This document shows positions 1 through 5,091 of a DNA stretch of 5,091 nucleotides, in pieces. The notes below the pieces were generated by a model, which did not search any database, had not been told where the DNA came from, and saw only the letters and a list, made by a program, of their open reading frames with translations. Location: contig JAKAFQ010000345.1 of NCBI GenBank assembly GCA_021817875.1, positions 1-5,091 on the forward strand, written 5' to 3'. The stretch's first letter is position 1, and every line of letters begins with the position of its first letter. The translations under genes and the position numbers were made by a program. The DNA is from Pseudomonadota bacterium (GTDB taxonomy: Bacteria; Pseudomonadota; Gammaproteobacteria; Steroidobacterales; Steroidobacteraceae).

Positions 1-1142
1 CCGGTCGAACCGAGTCCCGAGGGGCTGGCATTTTCCTCGGTGCCGTCCTGCGAGATCATCGAGTGATTCGACCACAAGCCGGTGATCGAGGTGAGGCCGA
101 TGTCGGGCGTGACGGCGTAATCGACCTTCAGGCTGCCGAGCGTGAACCGATCCCACTGCGGCTCGGAGGTCTGATAGATCTCGTAGTGGCCCTTCTGACT
201 CGGCATGGTCGGATTGGTCGGCGAGCCGTTGACGTCCACCGCGTTGGGGGCGTTGCCGCTCGACTCCTGCCACATGATCATCGGCGTGATCGAGAGCTGA
301 TCGTTGGGCTTGTACAGCAGGATGGCGCGGAATGACCTGTCGGTCGAGGAGTTCACCCCGCTCGCCGTCGAGATGATCGGCGCCGAGTAGAAATTGCTCG
401 GCCGGTAGCAGGGGGTGGTGGCGCAGGTGTCGCTCTGCACCGAGCCGGGCGCGAGCACGTAGCGGTTGAGCCAGCCGCTGGTCGAGGAGGCCGAGCCGAC
501 CAGTCGCAGCGCGGCCGTCGAGCCGAACGGCAGGTTCACCATGCCGTTCTGCGCGAAGTTGATGCTGCCGCCGGAGCCGGTGTTCGAGACGATGGTCTCT
601 CCGGAGACGCCGAACACGCCGAGCTTGGGCATGGCGGGAATCAGCCGCACCGTCCCGCCCATCGAGCTCGCGCCATACAGCGTGCCCTGCGGTCCGTGCA
701 GCACCTCGACGCGCTGCAGATCGTACAGATTGGGGTCGATGATCACCTTGCCGAGCTGCTCGGCGGCGGGCGCCGACAGCGCGACATCGTCCAGGTACAC
801 GCCGACCATCGAGGTGTTGCCGCCGGAGGAATTCAGGCCGCGCATCTCGTATTCGGTCTGATTCGGACCGGAGGTGCGCATCGCCAGGCCCGGTACGCCC
901 TGCGCCAGGGTATTGAAGTCCGTGAGGCCGCGGTTGGCGATATTGGCCGCGGTGAGCACGGTCATGCTGATCGGGGTGTCCTGTACCAGCGTCTTGCGCT
1001 TGGTGGCCGTGACGACGATCTCGGCGAGCTGATCGGACGGTGCGGCGCTCGGTTGCGCGGCGGCGGCATGGGCGGCGCCTGCGCCGCTCGATCCCAGGGC
1101 GATCGCCACAGCCAGGGTCACCAGGTGATTTCTACGCGTCAT
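1..1142 (-). CDS. TonB-dependent outer-membrane receptor, N-terminal part (C-terminus beyond the window)
   Basis: The frame is open from the start codon at 1142 to the left edge, giving 380 residues without a stop. Residues 1-26 look like a Sec signal peptide: Arg-Arg near the start, a hydrophobic stretch LVTLAVAIAL, and cleavage near AHA-26. A TonB-box-like segment follows (EIVVTATKRK, 41-50). Residues about 52-170 form the plug domain, with the family signatures MRGL (100-103), VGVYLDDV (113-120), and VEVLHGPQGTLYGASSMGGT (145-164). From about 175 the alternating polar/apolar pattern marks the first strands of the beta barrel. A Cys pair (C240, C245) lies in a likely extracellular loop. Receptors of this family import siderophores, cobalamin, sugars or other large nutrients using TonB-ExbBD energy. 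The substrate cannot be told, because most of the barrel is missing and no FecR-type regulator or transporter lies beside it. The gene is divergent from the antiporter at 1631. Confidence 0.95.
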   Translation of the reverse strand, partial: MTRRNHLVTLAVAIALGSSGAGAAHAAAAQPSAAPSDQLAEIVVTATKRKTLVQDTPISMTVLTAANIANRGLTDFNTLAQGVPGLAMRTSGPNQTEYEMRGLNSSGGNTSMVGVYLDDVALSAPAAEQLGKVIIDPNLYDLQRVEVLHGPQGTLYGASSMGGTVRLIPAMPKLGVFGVSGETIVSNTGSGGSINFAQNGMVNLPFGSTAALRLVGSASSTSGWLNRYVLAPGSVQSDTCATTPCYRPSNFYSAPIISTASGVNSSTDRSFRAILLYKPNDQLSITPMIMWQESSGNAPNAVDVNGSPTNPTMPSQKGHYEIYQTSEPQWDRFTLGSLKVDYAVTPDIGLTSITGLWSNHSMISQDGTEENASPSGLGST

Positions 1143-1150
1143 GGTCATCG

Positions 1151-1155
1151 CTCCC
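1151..1155 (-). promoter_or_regulatory. Ribosome binding site of the TonB-dependent receptor
   Basis: GGGAG on the minus strand lies 8 bases before the ATG at 1142, and only 2 bases before an in-frame ATG at 1148. A third in-frame ATG at 1157 overlaps the upstream edge of the motif. Spacing favours 1142, which also puts the Arg-Arg of the signal peptide right at the N-terminus. Confidence 0.6.
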
Positions 1156-1207
1156 ATTAATGTTGTGTTCGACGGGTGCTGTGGACGGAACAGGCCGCAC
1201 CGGCCCG

Positions 1208-1269
1208 CCTCGACGGTCGATGCAATGCCCCCCTCGCACGGTGTGCGCCTCGAAAACCTCGAGCCTCGA
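1208..1269. repeat. Cluster of four CCTCGA direct repeats upstream of the receptor gene
   Basis: CCTCGA occurs at 1208-1213, 1248-1253, 1257-1262 and 1264-1269, three of the copies preceded by G (GCCTCGA). The last three are packed into 22 bases. The cluster begins 66 bases upstream of the receptor start codon, where an activator or repressor could act. The hexamer is not rare in the coding parts of this window, so a regulatory role is inferred from the clustering alone. Confidence 0.4.
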
Positions 1270-1287
1270 TCCCGTGTCCGGACGCTC

Positions 1288-1305
1288 CGCCCAGCGGAAT
1301 GGGCG
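1288..1305. repeat. Inverted repeat CGCCCA-N6-TGGGCG, possible operator
   Basis: A perfect 6-base inverted repeat with a 6-base spacer (GCGGAA) gives an 18-base dyad, about 146 bases upstream of the receptor start. Its size suits a dimeric regulator. At this GC content one or two such repeats are expected by chance across the intergenic region, so the call is weak. Confidence 0.25.
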
Positions 1306-1494
1306 AACTGTAGCAGAGACCGGCGTTCGGCGAGGGAAATTCGCCACGACGGGAGTAGAATGACTCTGAGAGCCTGAAAAACCAGGGATCCCGGCGTACC
1401 CAGATCGTGGCGTCTGCGCAACGCCTGGATCGCGAACACGTCCCGATGGCGGGGATTGCCGAGTACTCCCCATGCCGGCCGGCGCCGCAACCGA

Positions 1495-1552
1495 GCGGCA
1501 AGGGCGGGCATCGCCCTCCTCCGCGACGCCTCGTGCACCGGCCTGACCGGTG
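1495..1552 (+). repeat. Two tandem hairpin-forming inverted repeats upstream of the antiporter
   Basis: The first hairpin has AGGGCG (1501-1506) pairing with CGCCCT (1512-1517) around a 5-base loop. An outer stem GCGG (1495-1498) with CCGC (1521-1524) extends it across a small internal loop. The second has CACCGG (1536-1541) pairing with CCGGTG (1547-1552) around CCTGA. No T-run follows, so they are not intrinsic terminators. They end 78 bases before the antiporter start and could be operators or part of a structured leader if transcription begins upstream. Which of these applies is not decided by the sequence. Confidence 0.35.
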
Positions 1553-1569
1553 GGACGGCAGCGGCGTCA

Positions 1570-1578
1570 TGTCATACT
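1570..1578 (+). promoter_or_regulatory. Possible extended -10 promoter element for the antiporter gene
   Basis: TGTCATACT fits the extended -10 pattern TGn followed by a -10 hexamer matching TATAAT at four of six positions. No good -35 box stands 16-18 bases upstream, which extended -10 promoters can tolerate. Transcription would begin near 1585, leaving a leader of about 46 bases. This is a weak, pattern-only call. Confidence 0.2.
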
Positions 1579-1630
1579 CGGGCGAGTGGCGGCCCATCAG
1601 AGTCCCGCGGGCTCGCACCGTGGACGTCGG

Positions 1631-2890
1631 ATGCCCATTTTCACTCTCATTTCGGCCGTCATTGCCGTGGTCGCCCTGAGCGGCTACGCGAACCACAGGC
1701 TGGTGCGTCTGCCGGATTCCATCGGCATCACGGCCGTCGCGCTGCTGATCTCCGTGGGCACGGTGGCGGTCGGCCAGTTCGTCCCGCAGGTGGGTGCCTG
1801 GGGACAGCAGGTCGCACGCGGGGTCAATTTCCCGCAGCTGGTGTTCCACGGGCTGCTCGGCCTGCTGCTGTTTGCGGGCAGCCTGCACGTGGACGTCACC
1901 GGCCTGGCGCGCGCCCGCTGGGTGGTGGTGGTGCTCGCCACCGTCGGCGTCGCGCTCTCGACCCTGCTGGTCGGCGGGGCGTTCTTCTATCTCACCGCTC
2001 TGTTCGGGTTCCGGCTGTCGCTGCTCGAGTGTCTGCTGTTCGGGGCGCTGATTTCCCCGACCGATCCGATCGCGGTGCTGGGTCTGCTGAGCCAGGCCCG
2101 CGTTCCGGCGTCTCTGCTCACCAAGCTCACCGGTGAGGCGCTGTTCAATGACGGCACGGGTGTCGTGGTGTTCGTGGTGCTGCTCGGGCTGGCGCATCCG
2201 GGCATCCGCAGACCCGACGCGCTGTCGGTGCTCGCGCTGTTCGCGCGCCAGGTGTTCGGCGGGATCGGCTTCGGGGTCGTGGTGGGATTGGCGGGCGTGG
2301 CGCTGCTGCGCACCGTGGACAGCCCCGCGGTGGAGATCCTGATCACCCTCGCCATGGCCACCGCCGGCTATGCGGCGGCGGATGCGCTCGCGGTCTCGGC
2401 GCCCATTGCCACGGTGGTCATGGGTCTGATGGTCGGCAACGAGGGCCGCAGACTGCCGATGCCGGCCCCGACACGCGAGCGGCTGTTTCTTTTCTGGCAG
2501 CTCACCGACGACCTGCTGAATCTGCTGCTGTTCGGCCTGGTGGGCCTCGAGCTGACGGCGCTCGCCGGCACGGTGCGCGCGTTCCTGCTGCCGGCCGCGG
2601 CCGCCCTGCCGCTGGTGCTGCTGGCGCGCGCGATCAGCGTCGGGATACCGATCGGCCTGCTGCGGCCCTTCGAGCGCTTCGAGCCGCATCTGGTGAAGCT
2701 CATGACCTGGGCGGGACTGCGCGGAGCACTATCGGTGGCACTCGCACTCTCGCTACCCGTCGGGCAGGCCAGGGACTTGATCGTGACCGCCACCTACCTC
2801 ATCGCGATCTTCAGCATCCTGGTGCAGGCCCCGACGCTCGGCCCGCTGGCGAGGCGCTGGACTGGGGCTGCCGCGCCGGGCGGTCCCTAG
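1631..2890 (+). CDS. Na+/H+ antiporter of the CPA1 (NhaP-type) family
   Basis: This 419-residue inner-membrane protein is predicted to exchange Na+ (or another monovalent cation) for H+, for pH and salt homeostasis. It is almost wholly hydrophobic, with roughly 11-13 helices. Family signatures are present: SPTDPIAVLG at 142-151 (T144-D145-P146), the ion-site motif EALFNDGTG at 169-177 (N173-D174), QLTDDLLNLLLFGLVGLEL at 290-308, and WAGLRGALSVALALSLP at 360-376 with the conserved R364. The protein stops soon after the last helix, so it lacks the long cytoplasmic tail of some relatives and matches the short NhaP size of about 420 residues. The ATG at 1631 is preferred over an in-frame ATG at 1550, because the 27 extra residues are Arg/His-rich and unlike a membrane protein start. 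GGA lies 6 bases before 1631, a weak ribosome site. Cation choice cannot be read from sequence. The gene appears monocistronic. Confidence 0.93.
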   Translation: MPIFTLISAVIAVVALSGYANHRLVRLPDSIGITAVALLISVGTVAVGQFVPQVGAWGQQVARGVNFPQLVFHGLLGLLLFAGSLHVDVTGLARARWVVVVLATVGVALSTLLVGGAFFYLTALFGFRLSLLECLLFGALISPTDPIAVLGLLSQARVPASLLTKLTGEALFNDGTGVVVFVVLLGLAHPGIRRPDALSVLALFARQVFGGIGFGVVVGLAGVALLRTVDSPAVEILITLAMATAGYAAADALAVSAPIATVVMGLMVGNEGRRLPMPAPTRERLFLFWQLTDDLLNLLLFGLVGLELTALAGTVRAFLLPAAAALPLVLLARAISVGIPIGLLRPFERFEPHLVKLMTWAGLRGALSVALALSLPVGQARDLIVTATYLIAIFSILVQAPTLGPLARRWTGAAAPGGP

Positions 2891-2899
2891 AGGGCGGCT

Positions 2900-3736
2900 T
2901 CAGGTCCAGCCCCCATCGCCGCCGCCCCCGCTGTCCCAGCCGCCGCCTCCACTGCCATCGTCCCAGGAGCCGGGATCGGAGATCCCGAAGTCGTTGCCGC
3001 CCAGGTCGGCGTTCGCCTGCGGATCGAGCGGCGCGGCGCTCGCATCGGGCATCAATCCGCCGCCCGACCCGGGGTTGAGCAGGTGCCCGACCAGCTCTTC
3101 CCCGGCCGCGACGCCCGCCCCGATGGCGAGGCCCGTGCCGATGTTGTGCAGCATCCCTGAACCGCCCGCCGGCCCGTAGCCCGGCGGATAGCCTCCCGGG
3201 GCATAGCCGGGCCCGGGGCCCATCGGTCCCCCCTGTGGCATCCCACCCGGGGGCATCGCACCGGAAAACGGACCGGGGTATGCATTGGCACTCGCCGCCG
3301 CCATGCGTCGGCGCACGATCATCCACACCAGCAGGACCCCGCCGATGAGCAGCACTGCCCAACCGATGTGGGACGAGCCGGCGCCGGAGCGTCGTACACG
3401 CGCGGCGCGCGGCGCCTCGCCGAGCTGTCGGCGCAGTTCGCTCACCGCATGAGCGCTTGCAAACGGCAATCCCGGCTGCAGCGACTCGGCGGCGGCGAGT
3501 TCCTGGCGCGCCAGACCGTAGTTGGCCGCGCGGGCGTCGAGTTCGGCCGCCACGAAGTGCGCCTTGGCGCTGTTTGGATGATCGCGCAGCACCTGGTGGA
3601 TCATCTGCTGTGCCTGGGCGAGGTGGCCGCTCTGCGCCGCCTGGTAGATCTGGCCGGCGGTCGGATCGGCCGCGAGCGCCGTCCCGGTCAGCATCACCAG
3701 GGCCAGGCTCAGGGAAAGGGTCAGTCTCTTCAGCAT
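2900..3736 (-). CDS. Exported TPR-like protein with membrane anchor and Gly/Asp/Trp-rich tail
   Basis: Function unknown; 278 residues. A clear signal peptide (MLKRLTLSLSLALVMLTGTA, cleavage near ALA-22) precedes an alpha-helical region at about 25-91 resembling two TPR units: AGQIYQAAQSGHLAQAQQMI with a DHPNSAKAHF turn, then AELDARAANYGLARQELAAA. A basic linker leads to one transmembrane helix at about 123-141, followed by Arg-Arg-Arg, which suggests the rest is cytoplasmic. Residues 152-193 are Pro/Gly/Met/Tyr-rich and probably disordered. A second hydrophobic stretch (195-220) has a glycine-zipper pattern (G202, G206, G208, G212). The tail (244-278) is rich in Gly, Asp and Trp (W258, W267, W277). 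The second half recalls the layout of DUF2076-type proteins, but that is from memory and not proven. The start at 3736 is fixed by the signal peptide, with a weak GAG upstream. It lies 142 bases after thiD on the same strand and converges on the antiporter. Confidence 0.85.
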   Translation of the reverse strand: MLKRLTLSLSLALVMLTGTALAADPTAGQIYQAAQSGHLAQAQQMIHQVLRDHPNSAKAHFVAAELDARAANYGLARQELAAAESLQPGLPFASAHAVSELRRQLGEAPRAARVRRSGAGSSHIGWAVLLIGGVLLVWMIVRRRMAAASANAYPGPFSGAMPPGGMPQGGPMGPGPGYAPGGYPPGYGPAGGSGMLHNIGTGLAIGAGVAAGEELVGHLLNPGSGGGLMPDASAAPLDPQANADLGGNDFGISDPGSWDDGSGGGGWDSGGGGDGGWT

Positions 3737-3878
3737 AGGGTTCTCGATGGCGGACCCGGTCGGGGCCCTTCGGGTGGTGGCGCTCGCCGGCCAACGGCCG
3801 GGTGGGCAAGTGTTCCGGGGTGGAATCTGGGGCCGCGTCCGCCGCAATGCAAGGACCGCCGCCCCGATCGTCGGCCGC

Positions 3879-4631
3879 TCACGTCTGGGCCAGCAGGTCG
3901 AGCACATAGCGTCGTGCGTTCCAGCAGGCCTCTTCCAAGGACTCTCCGCGGGCCAGCCCGGCGGCGATGGCCGAGGCCAGCGCGCAACCGCTGCCCCGCA
4001 GGCTGCCCGCCAGGCGCGCCGAGGTGAGCCAGCGGGTCTGTCCGTCACACGCCAACAGGTCGGCCGCCTCCGGCCCCGAGCCGTGACCGCCCTTGATGAG
4101 CACCGCCCGCGGCCCCTGCCCGAGCAGCCGCGCGGCCCACTCGAGCAACGGGGCCGCATCGGTGTCCGAGGCCGGCTGCGCGCCGCACAGCACGGCCGCC
4201 TCCGGGATGTTGGGTGTCAGCAGCGTGGTCAGCGGGAAGAGCCTCTGCTGCATCGCGCGCTGTCCGGCCTCATCGAGCAGCACGCCTCCGGAGGACGAGC
4301 GCAGCACCGGATCGAGCACCACCGGAAGGCGCAGCGGCGCCGCCAGGCACTCCGCCACGGCCTCGACCGCCGCGGCGGTCCCGAGCATGCCGATCTTGAT
4401 CGCATCGACGCGGCGCGACTCGAGGGCGCAGCGGATCTGGGCGCGGATCAGCTCCGGCGGCAGAGGCTGCACCGCCGAGACCCGCGCGTGGCTCTGTGCG
4501 GTGACCGCCGTGACCGCGCAGAGCGCCTCGGCTCCCAGATCGTGCAGGGTGCGTAGATCGCGCACCAGGCCCGCTCCGCCGCTGCTGTCGGTGCCCGCAA
4601 TGACCAACACGGCCGGGGCGTTCGCGCTCAT
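3879..4631 (-). CDS. thiD: ThiD, hydroxymethylpyrimidine/phosphomethylpyrimidine kinase
   Basis: ThiD phosphorylates 4-amino-5-hydroxymethyl-2-methylpyrimidine (HMP), and then HMP-phosphate, to HMP-diphosphate, which is joined to the thiazole to make thiamine phosphate. It acts in the cytoplasm. The 250-residue length is close to the usual ~265. Ribokinase-fold signatures are in order: AGTDSSGGAGL (12-22), D25, the pyrimidine-contacting Gln equivalent Q46 in TAVTAQ, KIGML (79-83), VLDPVL (105-110), TPNIPEA (139-145), the nucleotide-site KGGH (180-183), and the anion-hole GSGC (213-216) with the expected Cys216. The usual Gln-Ala-Asp after GAGI is Val-Arg-Asp here, so a normally conserved small residue is replaced by Arg24. 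The start at 4631 gives the standard N-terminus; an in-frame ATG at 4721 would add 30 residues inside the upstream gene. The ATG overlaps the upstream stop as ATGA, with GGGGA directly before it, implying coupled translation. No ThiE domain is fused. Confidence 0.93.
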   Translation of the reverse strand: MSANAPAVLVIAGTDSSGGAGLVRDLRTLHDLGAEALCAVTAVTAQSHARVSAVQPLPPELIRAQIRCALESRRVDAIKIGMLGTAAAVEAVAECLAAPLRLPVVLDPVLRSSSGGVLLDEAGQRAMQQRLFPLTTLLTPNIPEAAVLCGAQPASDTDAAPLLEWAARLLGQGPRAVLIKGGHGSGPEAADLLACDGQTRWLTSARLAGSLRGSGCALASAIAAGLARGESLEEACWNARRYVLDLLAQT

Positions 4632-5091
4632 TCCCCGAGCGCCACCAGCGCCACATCCCGGACTTCGTGGCTGAGCAGCGAGCGCGCCGCGCGCCAGGCG
4701 CGCACACCCGAGCGGCAGCACAGCACCAGCCGCTCGCCCGCCGGCAGCCGCGCACTGCGCAGCTCCTCCACGCCGAGCCGCAGCGCCGTGGGGAAAGGTG
4801 AGACGGGTGCTTCCGCCACGCTGCGCAGATCGACGATCACATCCCCCGCGCGCACGTCCTCCCGGGCGATGAAGCGCAGCTGCGGCGCCGCCGGCTCGCT
4901 GGCCGCGGCGAAGGAGAAGCCGCCGAAACGCAGCGTCCGAAAATCCACGCTCACCAGCCGGCCACGCACCGGCGGATCGAGCGCGAGGATGTGGGCGAGG
5001 GTCAGGTGGGCCTGCAGCGTCCCCATGACCCCCACCGCCGTGCCGAGCACGCCCGAGGCCGCGCAGGAACCGGCCTGGGTCGGCATGTCCG
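4628..5091 (-). CDS. ThiF/MoeB/HesA-family protein with C-terminal rhodanese-like domain (N-terminus beyond the window)
   Basis: The last 153 residues are visible, ending at 4628. Counting from the Met at 5086, GSCAASGVLGTAVGVMGTLQA (6-26) is the conserved segment following the catalytic region of MoeB/ThiF E1-like enzymes. These adenylate the C-terminal Gly-Gly of ThiS or MoaD to prepare it for sulfur. A beta-rich end of that domain follows (RGRLVSVDFRTLRFGGF, 41-57). Residues about 77-152 form a short rhodanese-like domain: VIVDLR (83-88), then the active-site loop CRSGVR at 124-129 with Cys124 as the probable persulfide carrier. MoeZ-like fusions have the same order. Oddities: the CxxC zinc ligands usual after the E1 core are absent, the rhodanese GHIPGA segment is not recognisable, and the protein ends without the usual GG-W tail. 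Linkage to thiD points to thiamine thiazole sulfur transfer, but a role in molybdopterin or tRNA thiolation is not excluded. Confidence 0.88.
   Translation of the reverse strand, partial: DMPTQAGSCAASGVLGTAVGVMGTLQAHLTLAHILALDPPVRGRLVSVDFRTLRFGGFSFAAASEPAAPQLRFIAREDVRAGDVIVDLRSVAEAPVSPFPTALRLGVEELRSARLPAGERLVLCCRSGVRAWRAARSLLSHEVRDVALVALGE

Larger units (their letters stand above)
1143..1630. other. Divergent intergenic region, no gene seen
   Basis: These 488 bases separate the receptor (leftward) from the antiporter (rightward) and should carry both promoters. Open frames crossing the region lack a recognisable product and have the Arg/Pro/Ser-rich look of GC-rich shadow frames. It holds a cluster of CCTCGA hexamers (1208-1269), an inverted repeat (1288-1305), hairpin-forming repeats (1495-1552), smaller imperfect inverted repeats at 1329-1345 and 1409-1425, a GC palindrome at 1474-1483 and a possible extended -10 at 1570-1578. 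No tRNA and no Fur box were recognised. Confidence 0.7.

Noticed and set aside
63..1160. Plus-strand frames of 90, 131 and 154 residues opposite the receptor gene
   Set aside because: They oppose a continuous TonB-dependent receptor frame with canonical plug motifs, and show no domain of their own.
1154..1160. ATTAAT just upstream of the receptor start as a -10 box
   Set aside because: Transcription would begin at or inside the start codon, making the good GGGAG ribosome site useless.
1300..1312. TACAGT on the minus strand as a -10 box for the receptor
   Set aside because: Four of six bases match, but no -35-like hexamer lies 16-18 bases upstream.
1143..1630. A tRNA, small RNA or mobile-element remnant in the long intergenic region
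   Set aside because: No cloverleaf, terminal inverted repeats, target duplication or transposase fragment could be found by reading both strands.
1157..2689. A 510-residue open frame on the minus strand opposite the antiporter
   Set aside because: Its translation is Arg/His/Gln/Glu-rich with no domain, and it lies antisense to a gene with clear family motifs. Long antisense frames are common in GC-rich DNA.
3787..3801. Inverted repeat CCGGCC-AAC-GGCCGG between thiD and the TPR gene, as a terminator
   Set aside because: The stem is perfect but only 6 bases long and no T-run follows on the minus strand. At this GC content it is easily a chance palindrome.
2811..3809. A 332-residue minus-strand frame overlapping the TPR gene
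   Set aside because: Arg/Gly/Pro-rich translation without signal peptide or motifs; the overlapping frame has a clear signal peptide, TPR-like region and membrane helix.
3737..3878. A promoter for the TPR gene (TTGCAT with an AGATTC-like -10)
   Set aside because: The match to consensus is poor and nothing else supports it, so I did not list it.
3747..4556. A 269-residue plus-strand frame opposite thiD
   Set aside because: Composition is that of a GC-rich shadow, and the opposite strand encodes an intact ThiD.

Overview
The window is GC-rich bacterial chromosome. An outer-membrane TonB-dependent receptor with a Sec signal peptide shows it is Gram-negative. The base composition and receptor style suggest a proteobacterium, perhaps a gammaproteobacterium of the Nevskiales/Steroidobacter/Xanthomonadales kind, but that is a guess and no marker fixes the taxon. 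All the genes look like chromosomal housekeeping or transport genes. I see no integrase, transposase, CRISPR array, tRNA or rRNA.

Layout from left to right. (1) Positions 1-1142, minus strand: the N-terminal 380 residues of a TonB-dependent receptor, cut by the left edge. (2) Positions 1143-1630: a 488-base divergent intergenic region with no convincing gene. It holds a cluster of four CCTCGA hexamers and several short inverted repeats, plus one weak extended -10 promoter candidate facing right. (3) Positions 1631-2890, plus strand: a 419-residue NhaP-type (CPA1) Na+/H+ antiporter. (4) Positions 2900-3736, minus strand: a 278-residue exported protein with TPR-like repeats, a membrane segment and a Gly/Asp/Trp-rich tail. 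It converges on the antiporter with only 9 bases between the stop codons. (5) Positions 3879-4631, minus strand: thiD, the HMP/HMP-P kinase of thiamine synthesis. (6) Positions 4628-5091, minus strand: the C-terminal 153 residues of a MoeB/ThiF-family protein fused to a rhodanese-like domain, cut by the right edge. Its stop overlaps the thiD start in ATGA.

The clearest functional unit is the ThiF/MoeB-rhodanese plus thiD pair. It is translationally coupled and would fit thiamine synthesis: sulfur activation and transfer for the thiazole, and phosphorylation of the pyrimidine. The receptor and the antiporter share a divergent control region but have no obvious common task. The TPR protein follows thiD on the same strand after 142 bases and may be a separate unit.

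I found no clearly new multi-gene system. The items most worth a second look are the unusual domain layout of the TPR protein, the apparently reduced C-terminal half of the ThiF-rhodanese fusion, and the repeat-rich divergent promoter region.
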